Below, piece by piece: positions 34,222 through 43,151 of a stretch of 46,724 nt of DNA (positions are counted from its first letter, which is position 1; each line of letters begins with the position of its first letter). Made by a program: the position numbers and the translations under genes. This DNA comes from Veillonella sp. (GTDB taxonomy: Bacteria; Bacillota_C; Negativicutes; Veillonellales; Veillonellaceae). The notes beneath the pieces are model-generated. The model was not told the DNA's origin, did no database searches, and saw only the letters and a list, made by a program, of their open reading frames with translations. Location of the stretch: assembly GCA_018367495.1 (NCBI GenBank), contig JAGZGB010000003.1, positions 1 through 46,724 of the forward strand, written 5' to 3'.

Positions 34222-35361
34222 ATGAAATTTGATACACGTACGGTGTTGTGGAGCCTATTGAAATATATAGGCTCTGGCATCGTTATTATGTGGCTCACGT
34301 TTTGGTATTTATCTGGTTCATTCTGGGGATTACCAAGACTATTTGTAGCCTACTATGCTGCGAGTCAAGTCTTTATGACACCTATGTCTAAAACTACCCT
34401 TTATGATGGTATGTTAAAAGGTTTGATTGGCTCTTTGGGAGAGCCTCATAGTATTTATTTAGATGCTGATGAATTTAAATCCATGAAAATGCAAACATCT
34501 GGTACTTATGCAGGTGTGGGCATGGTTCTTGGGTATGATGATAAAGGTTTATATTCAGTTAGTATTATGGAAGATCAACCAGCTTTCAAAGCAGGCATTA
34601 AACCTGGTGACCATATTATTGCTATCGATGGTCAATCCACAAGTGAGATTTCTGTAGAAGAAGCATCCTCTCGAATTCGTGGTGAGGCTGGTACAGTTGT
34701 AGTTCTTGATATAGAGCGCAATGGTGAAATATTGCACTTTGATATCACTCGTGAATCCATTGTGTTACCAACTGTTAAAAGTAAAATGCTCACAAGTACA
34801 GTGGGGTACATTCGTATTAGTCAATTTGCAGAAAATACAGCTGATGATTTTGAAACACAGTTTAAAGAACTGCAATCTCAAGGTATGAAGGAACTAGTGT
34901 TAGATCTTCGAGATAATCCTGGTGGGTTGTTATCTACAACAGAAAAGATTTCTAACTATATTATGCCTCCAGGTACACTAGTAACGGTACAAAATCGAGC
35001 TGGTAAAAAAGATGTTTATAAGTCGAATGGTCCAGAAGTGGCTATGCCATTAGTAGTTCTTGTTAATAAAGGATCTGCTAGTGCATCTGAAATCATAGCT
35101 GGTGCTATTCAAGACCGTAAACTAGGTACTATTTTAGGTACTAATACATATGGTAAAGGTACAGTTCAAACTATTTATCCTAGCCTTGATAATGAAGGCG
35201 TTAAGGTAACTATAGCTAAATACCATACACCAAATGATCGTGTTATTGATGGCATTGGTATTAAACCAGATGTAGAACTTGATCTACCAAAAGGCGTAAA
35301 TCCATCTAGTACAGTAGATGATATTCAAATTAAAAAGGCATTAGAGTTATTACAACAATAA
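34222..35361 (+). CDS. ctpA: S41 family C-terminal processing protease
   Basis: Serine protease of 379 residues from ATG 34222, just after the M23 gene stop; the open frame extends upstream into that gene but without a good start. It has an N-terminal transmembrane anchor (about 12-32), a PDZ domain (about 85-180; VLGYDDKGLYSVSIMEDQPAFKAGIKPGD split by strands) and an S41 core with the Ser in KGSASASEIIAGA and the Lys in TYGKGTVQT. Such proteases trim envelope proteins; here the likely clients are wall hydrolases or their regulators. It belongs to the ftsEX cluster. Confidence 0.93.
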   Translation: MKFDTRTVLWSLLKYIGSGIVIMWLTFWYLSGSFWGLPRLFVAYYAASQVFMTPMSKTTLYDGMLKGLIGSLGEPHSIYLDADEFKSMKMQTSGTYAGVGMVLGYDDKGLYSVSIMEDQPAFKAGIKPGDHIIAIDGQSTSEISVEEASSRIRGEAGTVVVLDIERNGEILHFDITRESIVLPTVKSKMLTSTVGYIRISQFAENTADDFETQFKELQSQGMKELVLDLRDNPGGLLSTTEKISNYIMPPGTLVTVQNRAGKKDVYKSNGPEVAMPLVVLVNKGSASASEIIAGAIQDRKLGTILGTNTYGKGTVQTIYPSLDNEGVKVTIAKYHTPNDRVIDGIGIKPDVELDLPKGVNPSSTVDDIQIKKALELLQQ

Positions 35362-35378
35362 TGCATAGGAGTTAAAGT

Positions 35379-36650
35379 ATGTTTATAGATAGAGCGCGTG
35401 TCTTTGTTAAAGCTGGTGACGGTGGGGACGGTATGTCTAGCTTCCGCCGTGAGAAATACGTGCCAAATGGCGGCCCTAGTGGCGGCGATGGTGGTAAAGG
35501 GGCAGACGTTATTTTTAAAGCGGACAAGAATATTAATACTCTTGTAGACTTTAGATATAAACGTCAGTTTAAAGCACCTGCTGGTGGTAATGGTGAAAGC
35601 TCTAACAAGCATGGTCGCGGTTCTGAGCCACTTATAATCCCAGTTCCATTGGGCACTGTAATTAAAGAAGAAGAAACGGGTAAAATTTTCTGTGACCTTG
35701 TTAATGATGGTGATACATTTGTCATTGCTAAAGGTGGTCGTGGGGGCCGTGGTAATGCACGTTTCCAAACAAGTGCTAACCGGGCACCGACATTTGCAGA
35801 ACAAGGTGAACCGGGCGAAGAGTTCTGGTTACAATTAGAATTGAAAGTATTGGCAGATGTAGGTTTATTAGGCTATCCATCTGTTGGTAAGTCTAGTATT
35901 TTGCGTAAGGTTTCTAAAGCTCAACCAGAGGTTGCGGCGTATCACTTTACTACATTGACACCTGTACTTGGGGTAGTAACTATTTCTGGGGATCGTAGCT
36001 TTGTATTAGCCGATATTCCAGGACTTATTGAAGGGGCTAGTGAAGGTGTTGGTTTAGGCCATAATTTCTTGCGTCATGTAGAACGGACTAATATTTTGAT
36101 TCACGTCCTAGATGTATCTGGTATGGAAGGACGTGATCCAAAGGTTGATTTTGACGCTATTAACGAAGAGCTTCGTAAGTATTCTGAGAAATTAGCTAAT
36201 AAAAAACAAATTGTTGCACTTAATAAGATTGATATGGTCTTTGACGATACAACAATTCCTGATACAAAAAAATATTTTGAAGATAAAGGCTACGAAGTAT
36301 TTCTCATCAATGCATTAAGTGGTGAAGGTTTACCAGAGCTTATGGAACGAGCTTACTATTATGTAGAAAATTATGAGCCAGAACCGGAAGCAACTGATGA
36401 TACAGTTGTATATGAAGCAAAACCAGATGTAGAATTCGTTATTACCCGTGGTGATGATGCTGCATTCTATATTACAGGTAAACGTATTGAACGCTTAGTA
36501 GCAATGACAAATTTAAGTGATGATCAATCTCTACGTAGATTCCAACGTATTTGGCGTTTTATGGAGCTTGATGATAAATTGAAAGAGAAAGGTTGTAAAG
36601 ACGGTGATGAAGTTGTGATTGGTGATCAACGCTTTACATTCCAAGAGTAG
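35379..36650 (+). CDS. obgE: GTPase ObgE/CgtA
   Basis: Essential ribosome-assembly and stress GTPase, 423 residues. The glycine-rich Obg domain (1-157) begins FIDRARVFVKAGDGGDGMSSFRREK; the G domain has GYPSVGKSS at 165-173, DIPGLIEGA and NKID; the C-terminal Obg-specific domain (about 345-423) ends in VVIGDQRFTFQE. GGAG precedes the ATG. yhbY follows after 8 bases. Confidence 0.97.
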   Translation: MFIDRARVFVKAGDGGDGMSSFRREKYVPNGGPSGGDGGKGADVIFKADKNINTLVDFRYKRQFKAPAGGNGESSNKHGRGSEPLIIPVPLGTVIKEEETGKIFCDLVNDGDTFVIAKGGRGGRGNARFQTSANRAPTFAEQGEPGEEFWLQLELKVLADVGLLGYPSVGKSSILRKVSKAQPEVAAYHFTTLTPVLGVVTISGDRSFVLADIPGLIEGASEGVGLGHNFLRHVERTNILIHVLDVSGMEGRDPKVDFDAINEELRKYSEKLANKKQIVALNKIDMVFDDTTIPDTKKYFEDKGYEVFLINALSGEGLPELMERAYYYVENYEPEPEATDDTVVYEAKPDVEFVITRGDDAAFYITGKRIERLVAMTNLSDDQSLRRFQRIWRFMELDDKLKEKGCKDGDEVVIGDQRFTFQE

Positions 36651-36658
36651 GAGTAATA

Positions 36659-36943
36659 ATGACAGGAAAACAAAAACGGTATTTACGTTCTTTGGCAGCA
36701 ACAATGCCACCAATAGTTCAAATTGGTAAAAATGGTTTAGAAAATAGCGTTATTGATAGTGCTCGTGCAGCATTAATGGCGCGTGAGTTAATCAAGGTGA
36801 AACTACATAACAATAGCCCTGAAGATAAGACGATTTTCCAAGAGTTAGCTGATATGCTTGGTGCTGAATTAGTCCAAGTCATTGGTTTTAACGGTGTTTT
36901 ATATAAAGCTAAAAAAGAACCTAAAATTATTCTACCTAAGTAA
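36659..36943 (+). CDS. yhbY: YhbY family RNA-binding protein
   Basis: Single CRM-domain protein of 94 residues linked to 50S precursor particles. It has the diagnostic LTGKQKRYLRSLA-type start, IVQIGKNGL and the GXXG-containing ELIKVKLHN segment. AGGAG precedes the ATG. The obgE-yhbY-proB order is common in Firmicutes. A 66-base gap follows before proB, with no clear promoter or terminator. Confidence 0.93.
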   Translation: MTGKQKRYLRSLAATMPPIVQIGKNGLENSVIDSARAALMARELIKVKLHNNSPEDKTIFQELADMLGAELVQVIGFNGVLYKAKKEPKIILPK

Positions 36944-37009
36944 ATCCTCATATTACTCAATTTTATTATAGTGGGAACTTCATAACCTGTTTGCCTAGGA
37001 GGTTAGTCT

Positions 37010-38131
37010 ATGCGCAGTGCTATCATCGACGCAAAAAGAATAGTAGTTAAAGTTGGCAGTAGTACGCTTTGTTACGCTAATGGTCATTTAAACTTAGAGC
37101 GTATTGAACGATTAGTGCGACAATTATCGGATTTGGCTAACCAAGGTAAAGAGGTTATCCTTGTTTCTTCTGGTGCAACAGGAGCTGGTCTTGCCCCTCT
37201 AGGATTCAAAGAAAAACCGAGAGATCTTGTATTGAAACAAGCTGCAGCCGCGGTAGGTCAAGGTATTCTTATCCATATGTACGAGCGTATGTTTCGTGAA
37301 TATGGTCGTACAGTGGGACAAATTCTTTTAACAAAAGAGGATAGCACTGGTCGTCATAGTTATCTTAACTTGCGCAATACATTACATACATTATTGCAAC
37401 TCAATGTTATTCCTATTATCAATGAAAATGATGTGGTTGCCATTGAGGAGTTTAAGATTGGTGATAATGATACCTTATCTGCTACTGTAGCAGGAATTGT
37501 AGATGCGGATTTACTCATTATTTTGTCCGATATAGAAGGATTATATACAGCTAATCCAGCTACGCATCCCAATGCAACATTGATAGATATAGTTTCTGAA
37601 ATTACTGATGAGACCTATGCGATTGCCGGTGGAGCTGGATCTAATATGGGAACCGGTGGCATGTATACCAAGATAAAGGCAGCCCATATGGCTACTAATT
37701 CAGGTGTGCCAATGGTAATTACGTCTGGTGAAGTAGAGGACTCTGTTCGCCGGGTGTGTAAAGGTGAACAAATTGGTACTCTCTTTGAGGCTCATGATGC
37801 TGCATTATCAGGCAAACATCACTGGCTCGCTTTTGGTAAACGATTGAAAGGGTCAATCACTATTGATGATGGTTGTGCTCGCGCTGTATTGGATAAAGGG
37901 GCTAGTATATTACCTGCTGGTATCATTGATGTAGATGGAGCATTTGGACCTGGTGATACAATTTCTATTTACTATGATGGAAAAGAAATTGGTCGTGGAC
38001 TTATTAACTACGGCATTGAAGATATGAAGGCAATTAAAGGTCATAATACAAATGATATAGCTCAAATTTTAGGTATTAATACAACCTATGATGAAGCAGT
38101 ACATCGTAATAATTTAGTTTTACTACATTGA
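37010..38131 (+). CDS. proB: Glutamate 5-kinase
   Basis: First step of proline synthesis: phosphorylates the gamma-carboxyl of glutamate. The 373 residues contain an amino-acid kinase domain (about 1-255; VVKVGSSTL, VSSGATGAG, INENDVVAIEEFKIGDNDTLSA, GTGGMYTKIKAA) and a C-terminal PUA domain (about 275-373). Full-length ProB with PUA is usually feedback-inhibited by proline. TAGGAGG precedes the ATG. proA follows 9 bases later, so the unstable glutamyl phosphate can pass to its reductase. Confidence 0.96.
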   Translation: MRSAIIDAKRIVVKVGSSTLCYANGHLNLERIERLVRQLSDLANQGKEVILVSSGATGAGLAPLGFKEKPRDLVLKQAAAAVGQGILIHMYERMFREYGRTVGQILLTKEDSTGRHSYLNLRNTLHTLLQLNVIPIINENDVVAIEEFKIGDNDTLSATVAGIVDADLLIILSDIEGLYTANPATHPNATLIDIVSEITDETYAIAGGAGSNMGTGGMYTKIKAAHMATNSGVPMVITSGEVEDSVRRVCKGEQIGTLFEAHDAALSGKHHWLAFGKRLKGSITIDDGCARAVLDKGASILPAGIIDVDGAFGPGDTISIYYDGKEIGRGLINYGIEDMKAIKGHNTNDIAQILGINTTYDEAVHRNNLVLLH

Positions 38132-38140
38132 GGATATCCT

Positions 38141-39400
38141 ATGAACCAGTACGAAGAAATTTGTAAAGATATGGGTCAAAGAGCTAAAGCAGGATCTTTT
38201 GAATTAGCTCAAATTGATCAAGGTACTTTAGATTCTGCATTATTGGCAATTGCTGATGCAGTAGAAGCACAAACTGATGAAATCATGGCTGCCAATAAGT
38301 TAGACTTAGTCAAATCTGGCGATTATAATGTGCCACAAACCATGATTGATCGATTAACATTAACACCTAGCCGTATTGCTCAAATGGCAGAAGGTGTTCG
38401 TCAAGTGGCGACTCTTGAAAGTCCAGTAGGTGCTATTATAGAAACAATTATACGTCCTAATGGTTTGACTATTGAAAAGAGAGCTGTACCTTTTGGTGTT
38501 ATTGGCATTATTTTTGAGGCTCGCCCAAATGTAACCCTTGATGCTGGAGTACTCTGTTTAAAGACATCAAATGCTACTATATTGCGCGGTGGTAAGGAGG
38601 CATTCCATACCAATCAAACTATTGTATCTATTATGCGTAATACGCTCGAGTCTTTAGGCATTACACCAGATGCGATTCAATTGGTTGAAGTATTAGATCG
38701 TGATATGGTTGGCGTATTGCTACAAAAACGTGAATATATTGATGTTGTTATTCCACGTGGTGGAGCAGGACTCATTCGTCGTGTTGTTGATGAAAGTAGT
38801 ATTCCTGTAATTGAAACGGGCAGTGGTGTATGTCATACCTTTGTTGATGAATATGCTAATTTAGATATGGCGTTAGAAATTGCTATTAATGCAAAGGTAC
38901 AGCGCCCATCTGTATGTAACTCTATGGAAACTTTATTAGTACATCAAGCTGTGGCTGCTGCATTTTTACCTTGTCTTGATGAGGCGTTACAAGAATATGG
39001 GGTACGAATTCACGGCGATAATACTGTAGCTCAATATATGGGGAATACAATTCCTTTAACAAATGATTCTTTCAGTACAGAATATAATGATATGGACTTA
39101 AATGTACGTGTTGTTGAAAATCTTGAGGAAGCTATTGAGCATATAAATCGATATTCTACACACCACTCAGAAGCTATCGTAACAGATGAACCAATGCGTG
39201 CAAAGATATTCATGAACTTAGTAGATTGCTCTACAGTTTATCATAATGCATCTACACGTTTTACAGATGGTTTTGAATTTGGTTTTGGTGCAGAAATCGG
39301 TATTAGTACTCAAAAGCTTCATGCTCGAGGACCAATGGGATTACAGGCATTAACATCCTATAAATACTTTGTATTTGGAGAAGGCCAAGTTCGAAAGTGA
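38141..39400 (+). CDS. proA: Glutamate-5-semialdehyde dehydrogenase
   Basis: Reduces gamma-glutamyl phosphate to glutamate semialdehyde with NADPH; 419 residues. The catalytic cysteine is C259 in QRPSVCNSMETLLVH; other family motifs are PFGVIGIIFEARPNVT, LRGGKEAFHTN, IPRGGAGLI and FGFGAEIGISTQKLHARGPMGL at the C-terminus. Its stop (TGA at 39398-39400) overlaps the GTG of a small membrane ORF. Confidence 0.97.
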   Translation: MNQYEEICKDMGQRAKAGSFELAQIDQGTLDSALLAIADAVEAQTDEIMAANKLDLVKSGDYNVPQTMIDRLTLTPSRIAQMAEGVRQVATLESPVGAIIETIIRPNGLTIEKRAVPFGVIGIIFEARPNVTLDAGVLCLKTSNATILRGGKEAFHTNQTIVSIMRNTLESLGITPDAIQLVEVLDRDMVGVLLQKREYIDVVIPRGGAGLIRRVVDESSIPVIETGSGVCHTFVDEYANLDMALEIAINAKVQRPSVCNSMETLLVHQAVAAAFLPCLDEALQEYGVRIHGDNTVAQYMGNTIPLTNDSFSTEYNDMDLNVRVVENLEEAIEHINRYSTHHSEAIVTDEPMRAKIFMNLVDCSTVYHNASTRFTDGFEFGFGAEIGISTQKLHARGPMGLQALTSYKYFVFGEGQVRK

Positions 39401-39546
39401 AGACTGTATATTACTTAATAAGGGCATACTACAGATATATTCAGACACCAAAAGGTCAATATGAATGGATATTCTATGGAAAAGCTCTGCTCTTATTTAT
39501 CATTATTTGTGTCATTGTCATTAAGGGTGTGACATTATTATGGTAG
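39397..39546 (+). CDS. Small membrane protein ORF between proA and nadD
   Basis: A 49-codon frame starting at GTG 39397 overlaps the proA stop by 4 bases (GTGA) and ends 7 bases inside nadD, exactly filling the gap. The predicted protein has a basic, Tyr-rich N-terminal half (MKTVYYLIRAYYRYIQT) and a single C-terminal hydrophobic helix (about 30-48; ALLLFIIICVIVI), the profile of a small anchored protein. There is no strong binding site, so expression would depend on coupling to proA. The fit at both ends and the clear membrane segment argue for a real gene, but it is unrecognised and unconfirmed. Confidence 0.55.
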   Translation: MKTVYYLIRAYYRYIQTPKGQYEWIFYGKALLLFIIICVIVIKGVTLLW

Positions 39547-40154
39547 AGAAACGTCGTATAGGTATCATAGGTGGAACATTTAATCCTATCCATTTAGGAC
39601 ATTTAATGATTGCAGAGGTAGCTTGTGAAAGCTTTAATCTAGAAAAGGTAATTTTTGTACCTGCCAGGATTCCGCCTCATAAACAACATGATGTAATAGA
39701 TAGTAGTCATCGATATGCTATGGCGGCTGCAGCCGTATCAGATAATCCTAATTTTGAGATTTCTGATGTAGAGATGAGCCGAGAAGGCCCTTCGTATACA
39801 GTTGATACTATTCAATATTTTAAGGTTCTTTATGGACCAAATGTTGAATTTTACTTTATTGCTGGAACTGATACCATTCGGGCGTTACCAACGTGGAAGT
39901 TTATTGAGGAATTATTAAATGAAGTCCACTTTATTGGAGCTACAAGACCTGATGGATCAAGTGCAATTGACGAAACATTAGAGATTTTAGGTCCTAAAGC
40001 ACGAGAAAAAATACATCTTATGGAGGTTCCTGAGATGAAATTATCTGCTACGTATTTACGAGAACGTTTACGCTCTGGTAAAACAGTTCGATATATGTTG
40101 CCAAAATGTGTAGTGGAATATATAGAGGAAAACCATATTTATGGGAAGGAATAA
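39540..40154 (+). CDS. nadD: Nicotinate-nucleotide adenylyltransferase
   Basis: Joins nicotinate mononucleotide and ATP to form deamido-NAD; 204 residues. The nucleotidyltransferase motif is GGTFNPIHLGHL (H18 and H21), followed by PARIPPHK, FIAGTDTIRALPTWK and the C-terminal SATYLRERLRSGK (ISxTxxR type). AAGGGTG precedes the ATG by 10 bases. nadD-yqeK-LCP-rsfS is a standard Firmicutes order. Confidence 0.96.
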   Translation: MVEKRRIGIIGGTFNPIHLGHLMIAEVACESFNLEKVIFVPARIPPHKQHDVIDSSHRYAMAAAAVSDNPNFEISDVEMSREGPSYTVDTIQYFKVLYGPNVEFYFIAGTDTIRALPTWKFIEELLNEVHFIGATRPDGSSAIDETLEILGPKAREKIHLMEVPEMKLSATYLRERLRSGKTVRYMLPKCVVEYIEENHIYGKE

Positions 40155-40157
40155 AGG

Positions 40158-40727
40158 ATGTTATCGTTTGATGAAATACAACTTACAGTGAGTCAATGGC
40201 TGAGCAAGAAACGATTTAAGCATACTCTTGGCGTTGTGGAATCGGCTACTCATTTAGCTAAGCTTTATGATGTTGATGTTGAAAAGGCTAGATTAGCCGC
40301 ATTACTACATGATTGCGCTAAAGAATTGTCTTTACAGGATATGCAAAATCTTGTAAAAAGTGAATCTTATGAGGTGGATCAAGAATTATTCAGTAATGGC
40401 AATCTTCTACATGGCTTAGCTGGTATGATTCGTGCAAAAAAAGAGTTTTCTATATCTGATGATGAGGTTTTAGAAGCCATTCGAGTTCATACGACTGGAA
40501 AGATTCATATGTCTACGCTAGATAAGGTGATATTTTTAGCTGACTATATTGAACCTAATCGAGATTTTCCCGGTGTGGATGAGTTGCGTAACGTTTCTGA
40601 GCTAGATATAGATAAGGCTGTATTGCTTGGTTTTGATAATACTATTATTCATCTTATAGAGCAAAAATTATCGATTTATCCGTTGACCATTCTTGGTCGT
40701 AATGATGTGTTACAATCTTGTAAATAA
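40158..40727 (+). CDS. yqeK: Symmetrical Ap4A hydrolase-type HD protein YqeK
   Basis: HD-domain phosphohydrolase of 189 residues; Firmicutes YqeK hydrolyses diadenosine tetraphosphate to two ADP. Metal ligands are visible as H22 (KHTLGVVE), H51-D52 (ALLHDCAKEL), HGLAGMIRAKKEF, HTTG and ADYIEPNRDFPGV, the last being diagnostic for the family. It follows nadD by 3 bases. Confidence 0.94.
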   Translation: MLSFDEIQLTVSQWLSKKRFKHTLGVVESATHLAKLYDVDVEKARLAALLHDCAKELSLQDMQNLVKSESYEVDQELFSNGNLLHGLAGMIRAKKEFSISDDEVLEAIRVHTTGKIHMSTLDKVIFLADYIEPNRDFPGVDELRNVSELDIDKAVLLGFDNTIIHLIEQKLSIYPLTILGRNDVLQSCK

Positions 40728-40739
40728 TGGAGTTTATAT

Positions 40740-41861
40740 ATGGAAGAACGTGAACGAGCAAGAGCTCGCCGTCGTAGAAGAAGACGTCAACAAAAGTCAT
40801 CTGTTAAATGGCCTAGATTTATAGTAGCTATTATTGTAGTACTTGCTCTACTTGGCGGTATAGGCTATGGTCTGTACACTGGTGTATCTTATGCGTATAG
40901 AGCTATTACAGGTACTACTGAGACAACTGATACAGCTGTAGATAATGGAAATAAACAAGATGGTAATACTGTATCTGTAGAACAAAAAGGGTTAGATAAA
41001 CCATTATACATTCTTGTTGTCGGTACTGATGATAATAACCCGAGTCAAAGTGATAGTTTATTCTTGTTATCCATTAATTTAGATCAAAAAACAATGGATG
41101 TTATTGGTATTCCTAGTAATAGTAAAATTGATAATCGAGATCAGACAGATGCAAGTATGCTCAATAGCATCTATGAAAAAGGTGGTATTGATCTAACAAA
41201 GGCTGTCATTGAAGATATGTTCCATATTTCTATACCATATTATGTTGTGGTAAATCAAAATGCTTTCAAAAAGACTAACGATGTATTAGGAAATCAACAA
41301 ATCTATGTAGAACAGACTATGGAACACGTGGATGCAGATGGAAATAAAGATATTGATTTGCAACGAGGTTATCAAACATTAGATAGTGATAAAGCGTTAT
41401 CCTATTTACGATATTCTGATCCAAAATATGATACATTTACACGTGTACAACGACAAGAACGCTTTCTAAAACTTTGGGTAGAAGAAGAGCATAATGCATT
41501 TTTCTTAACTAATGCATGGCATATTTGGCGAATTTGGGATCATTATGATAGTAATATTTCTACGTTAGATGCCATTAAGCTTGTATATAATGCGAGTAAA
41601 ATTAATAAGGAAGAGATTCATTTCTATATTCTTCCTGGTGAAAAAGAGTTAGTTGGCGATATGACATATTGGAAGGTAAATCCTACAGAAGCACAACGAT
41701 TAGTAGGCATTACGATGGGAAATTTACCAGCTAATGAAATGACACAATTTGTAACAGCTCCAACTAATAGTACAGCCAAGGTTGCACCTGAATCGGAACA
41801 TAATGGCGGTACTATTACAAAGCCAACAGAGCCTGGTGATGAGAGTAGTAAAAAACGGTAA
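40740..41861 (+). CDS. LCP (LytR-CpsA-Psr) family protein with atypical active site
   Basis: Membrane-anchored protein of 373 residues: a short Arg-rich cytoplasmic stretch (1-23), one transmembrane helix (about 27-48), an LCP domain (about 85-260) and a hydrophilic tail. LCP enzymes move undecaprenyl-linked polymers to peptidoglycan. The DQTDASMLNSIYEKGG and DTFTRVQRQERF segments (R235, R238) fit the family. Yet the usual RSD is SQSD (residues 102-105), the usual PRDT is PSNS (125-128), and the second arginine of the LRxR motif is Ser226. It lies between yqeK and rsfS, the standard position for LytR-like genes. Confidence 0.85.
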   Translation: MEERERARARRRRRRRQQKSSVKWPRFIVAIIVVLALLGGIGYGLYTGVSYAYRAITGTTETTDTAVDNGNKQDGNTVSVEQKGLDKPLYILVVGTDDNNPSQSDSLFLLSINLDQKTMDVIGIPSNSKIDNRDQTDASMLNSIYEKGGIDLTKAVIEDMFHISIPYYVVVNQNAFKKTNDVLGNQQIYVEQTMEHVDADGNKDIDLQRGYQTLDSDKALSYLRYSDPKYDTFTRVQRQERFLKLWVEEEHNAFFLTNAWHIWRIWDHYDSNISTLDAIKLVYNASKINKEEIHFYILPGEKELVGDMTYWKVNPTEAQRLVGITMGNLPANEMTQFVTAPTNSTAKVAPESEHNGGTITKPTEPGDESSKKR

Positions 41862-41873
41862 AAGGGGAATAGT

Positions 41874-42236
41874 ATGAAAAATAAAGAAGAAATTAAAGAA
41901 ATCGTATTACAATTAGCACAAGCTGCTTTTGATAAAAAAGGTAGAGATATCGAAATTCTCGATTTGGAAGGTGTATCTATGTTAGGGGATTACTTCCTAA
42001 TTGCTAGTGCAAACAATATTAAGCAATCTCAAAGTATTGCTGATGAAATGGAAGATAAAGCAGCAGAATTGGGGATGACAGTAAATCATAGAGAAGGTTA
42101 TCGCGAAGGTGAATGGATATTACTTGATTTTGGCGATGTTATTTGTCATGTCTTTGGTGGCGATGAGTTGCGTGAATTCTACGGTTTAGAAGAATTATGG
42201 AATGATGCAGTTCGAGTTCCATTTGAAGGAGTATAA
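41874..42236 (+). CDS. rsfS: Ribosomal silencing factor RsfS
   Basis: Binds L14 on the 50S subunit and blocks joining to 30S during starvation; 120 residues. Characteristic motifs are DIEILDLEGVSMLGDYFLIASANN, REGYREGEWILLDFGDVICHVF and REFYGLEELW. AAAAGGGG precedes the ATG. The next gene starts 2 bases after the stop codon. Confidence 0.96.
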   Translation: MKNKEEIKEIVLQLAQAAFDKKGRDIEILDLEGVSMLGDYFLIASANNIKQSQSIADEMEDKAAELGMTVNHREGYREGEWILLDFGDVICHVFGGDELREFYGLEELWNDAVRVPFEGV

Positions 42237-42237
42237 T

Positions 42238-43146
42238 ATGGCTACAGAATTGTTGGAAAATACAATTGCCACATTAAAAGTATTGCGCACTAGTGACCAA
42301 GGGGCCTTTCTAGATGGTCAAACTGGCAATACAAATGATGATATTTTGCTTCATAAAGATCAACAAACATCTCCTGTTGCCATTGGTGATGAAGTAGAGG
42401 TATTTTTATATCGCGATCCAAAGGGGCGTTTGACTGCTTCTATGCGACTACCTGCGATGAAAGTAGGTCAAATTGGTTATGTTGAGGTAATTAACACTAC
42501 AAACTTTGGTTGTTTCGTTGAAGTAGGTACTGAACGTGGTATTTTTATGCCTCATGCTGAGATGCGTGGCCGTCCTCAAGTTGGAGAAAAAGTATGGGTT
42601 CGCCTATATACAGATAAATCTGGTCGATTTGCGGTATCTATGGATGTTGATGACGAAATGCGTCGTGCTTCCAAGGCCGCTACAGATGCTAAGGTAGGAC
42701 AATTAGTAAAGGGTGCTATTTATAACCTAACTAGTGATGGGGCTTTCTTTATTACGCCAGAGCGGTGGATAGCTTTTTTGCATCGTTCAGAAATGACGAG
42801 AAAATTAAAGGTTGGGGAAATGGTGGAAGGTCGTGTTACCTTTATACGTGATGATGGTCGAATCAATGTATCTATGCGTCCTACAAAGGAAAAGGCCCTC
42901 ATTTCTGATGGAGACATTATAATGGAGTACCTTCTTAATCGTGGAGGTAAGATGCCATATAGTGATGAATCTTCTGCTATGTTGATTAAAGATAAGTTTA
43001 ATATCAGCAAAGCTGCTTTTAAACGTGCCTTAGGGCATTTAATGAAAGAGAAAAAGATTGTTCAAGATGATGGTTGGACACTGTTAACTGAAACAGGACG
43101 TCAATGGACACCTCCTGTTAGTAATGAATCACAAGAAGAGGAATAA
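42238..43146 (+). CDS. cvfB: S1-domain RNA-binding protein (CvfB family)
   Basis: Three S1-like domains followed by a winged-helix tail, 302 residues. ATG 42238 is chosen because GAAGGAG lies 6 bases upstream; an upstream ATG in frame lies inside rsfS. S1 repeats are visible as VLRTSDQGAFLDGQTGN, IGYVEVINTTNFGCFVEVG and VEGRVTFIRDDGRINVSMRP; the C-terminal region SSAMLIKDKFNISKAAFKRALGHLMKEKKI is the winged helix. CvfB proteins affect virulence-gene expression in Staphylococcus; the role here is unknown. Confidence 0.88.
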   Translation: MATELLENTIATLKVLRTSDQGAFLDGQTGNTNDDILLHKDQQTSPVAIGDEVEVFLYRDPKGRLTASMRLPAMKVGQIGYVEVINTTNFGCFVEVGTERGIFMPHAEMRGRPQVGEKVWVRLYTDKSGRFAVSMDVDDEMRRASKAATDAKVGQLVKGAIYNLTSDGAFFITPERWIAFLHRSEMTRKLKVGEMVEGRVTFIRDDGRINVSMRPTKEKALISDGDIIMEYLLNRGGKMPYSDESSAMLIKDKFNISKAAFKRALGHLMKEKKIVQDDGWTLLTETGRQWTPPVSNESQEEE

Positions 43147-43151
43147 AGACG

